The notes under the pieces were generated by a model. The model searched no databases, was not told the origin of the DNA, and saw only the letters and a list, made by a program, of their open reading frames with translations. Shown piece by piece: positions 11,970 to 12,261 of a DNA stretch of 12,261 nt (position 1 is the stretch's first letter; each line of letters opens with the position of its first letter). This stretch comes from Holophaga sp. (GTDB taxonomy: Bacteria; Acidobacteriota; Holophagae; Holophagales; Holophagaceae). Position numbers and translations under genes: made by a program. The stretch covers positions 1-12,261 of the forward strand of contig JARLGP010000207.1 in NCBI GenBank assembly GCA_031292735.1. The letters run 5' to 3'.

Positions 11970-12261
11970 TCAAGCGGTGGGAAAGGGGGTGACGGGACCT
12001 TCGGTCACTTCATGGTGTTTCCAGAGATAGTAGACCGCCGGATAGACCATCAGTTCCAGGATGAAACTGGTGGCCAGGCCGCCCACCATGGGCGCGGCGA
12101 TCCGCTTCATCACGTCGGCGCCGGTGCCGGTGGACCACATGATCGGCAGCAGGCCCATGAAGGCGGCGCAGACGGTCATGGCCTTGGGCCGCACCCGCTT
12201 CACCGCGCCGTGGATGATGGCCTCCACCAGGTCGCCGGTGGTGTTCAGCCGGCCCGCCGCC
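11970..12261 (-). CDS. cusA: CusA/CzcA-family heavy-metal RND efflux pump, C-terminal fragment
   Basis: About 96 C-terminal residues are visible: [58 protein letters not shown], and the last membrane helix [20 protein letters not shown] before a short cytoplasmic tail. The RPKAMT, GTGADVMxRIAAPMxGG and YPAxYxLW blocks match the end of CusA (HME-RND), the inner-membrane proton-driven pump that exports Cu(I)/Ag(I) or related ions through a CusB/CusC-like complex. The 5' part lies beyond the window edge. Substrate (Cu/Ag versus Zn/Co/Cd) cannot be settled, because the methionine and acidic relay residues are outside the window. Confidence 0.93.
   Translation of the reverse strand, partial: AAGRLNTTGDLVEAIIHGAVKRVRPKAMTVCAAFMGLLPIMWSTGTGADVMKRIAAPMVGGLATSFILELMVYPAVYYLWKHHEVTEGPVTPFPTA

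Overview
The window reads as chromosomal DNA from a high-GC Gram-negative bacterium. Outer-membrane biology is explicit: a TolC-family outer-membrane factor, a probable lipoprotein with a glycine-rich linker after its cysteine, and the C-terminus of a CusA-type heavy-metal RND pump. The mix of genes, the very high GC in most coding regions and the style of intergenic repeats make me lean towards Acidobacteriota (class Holophagae, Geothrix-like). That is an impression from the sequence, not a demonstrated assignment.

Layout, left to right. Positions 1-212 hold the N-terminal part of dprA on the minus strand, divergent from rpmB (ribosomal protein L28), which has its own sigma70-like promoter and a strong intrinsic terminator. 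Next comes a tightly coupled pair, tsaB-rimI (tRNA t6A biosynthesis and ribosomal-protein N-acetylation), with a 4-base stop/start overlap. A small DUF2917-like gene on the minus strand faces away from a MocR-type (GntR plus aminotransferase) regulator. Their shared spacer carries a perfect 8-bp inverted repeat and helically phased TAACAGT copies, probably the operator. Then tam (trans-aconitate 2-methyltransferase) follows, and then ribB preceded by a textbook FMN riboswitch whose closing helix covers the ribB Shine-Dalgarno sequence.

Positions 5467-7563 encode an NtrY-like membrane histidine kinase with no Shine-Dalgarno sequence and a -10 box placed so that its transcript is probably leaderless. 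No response regulator adjoins it. A 283-base spacer with a strong 17-bp inverted repeat and possible alternative pairings precedes the TolC-family gene.

After about 9353 the character changes. GC drops to about half, and one gene encodes a lipoprotein with an Ig-like domain and seven degenerate repeats, which I read as a likely seven-bladed beta-propeller. It is followed by about 840 bases without a credible gene. That stretch is rich in stem-loops, including a 56-bp inverted repeat, and has a short ATCCCCGTT-type repeat. High-GC coding resumes on the minus strand with a small cysteine-containing YHS-like secreted protein immediately downstream of a cusA fragment, probably one metal-efflux operon.

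The housekeeping genes are confidently identified. The least explained parts are the hairpin element at 11005-11178, the propeller lipoprotein, and the structured leader upstream of the TolC-family gene. I did not find a clear defence system, CRISPR array, transposase, integrase or tRNA.
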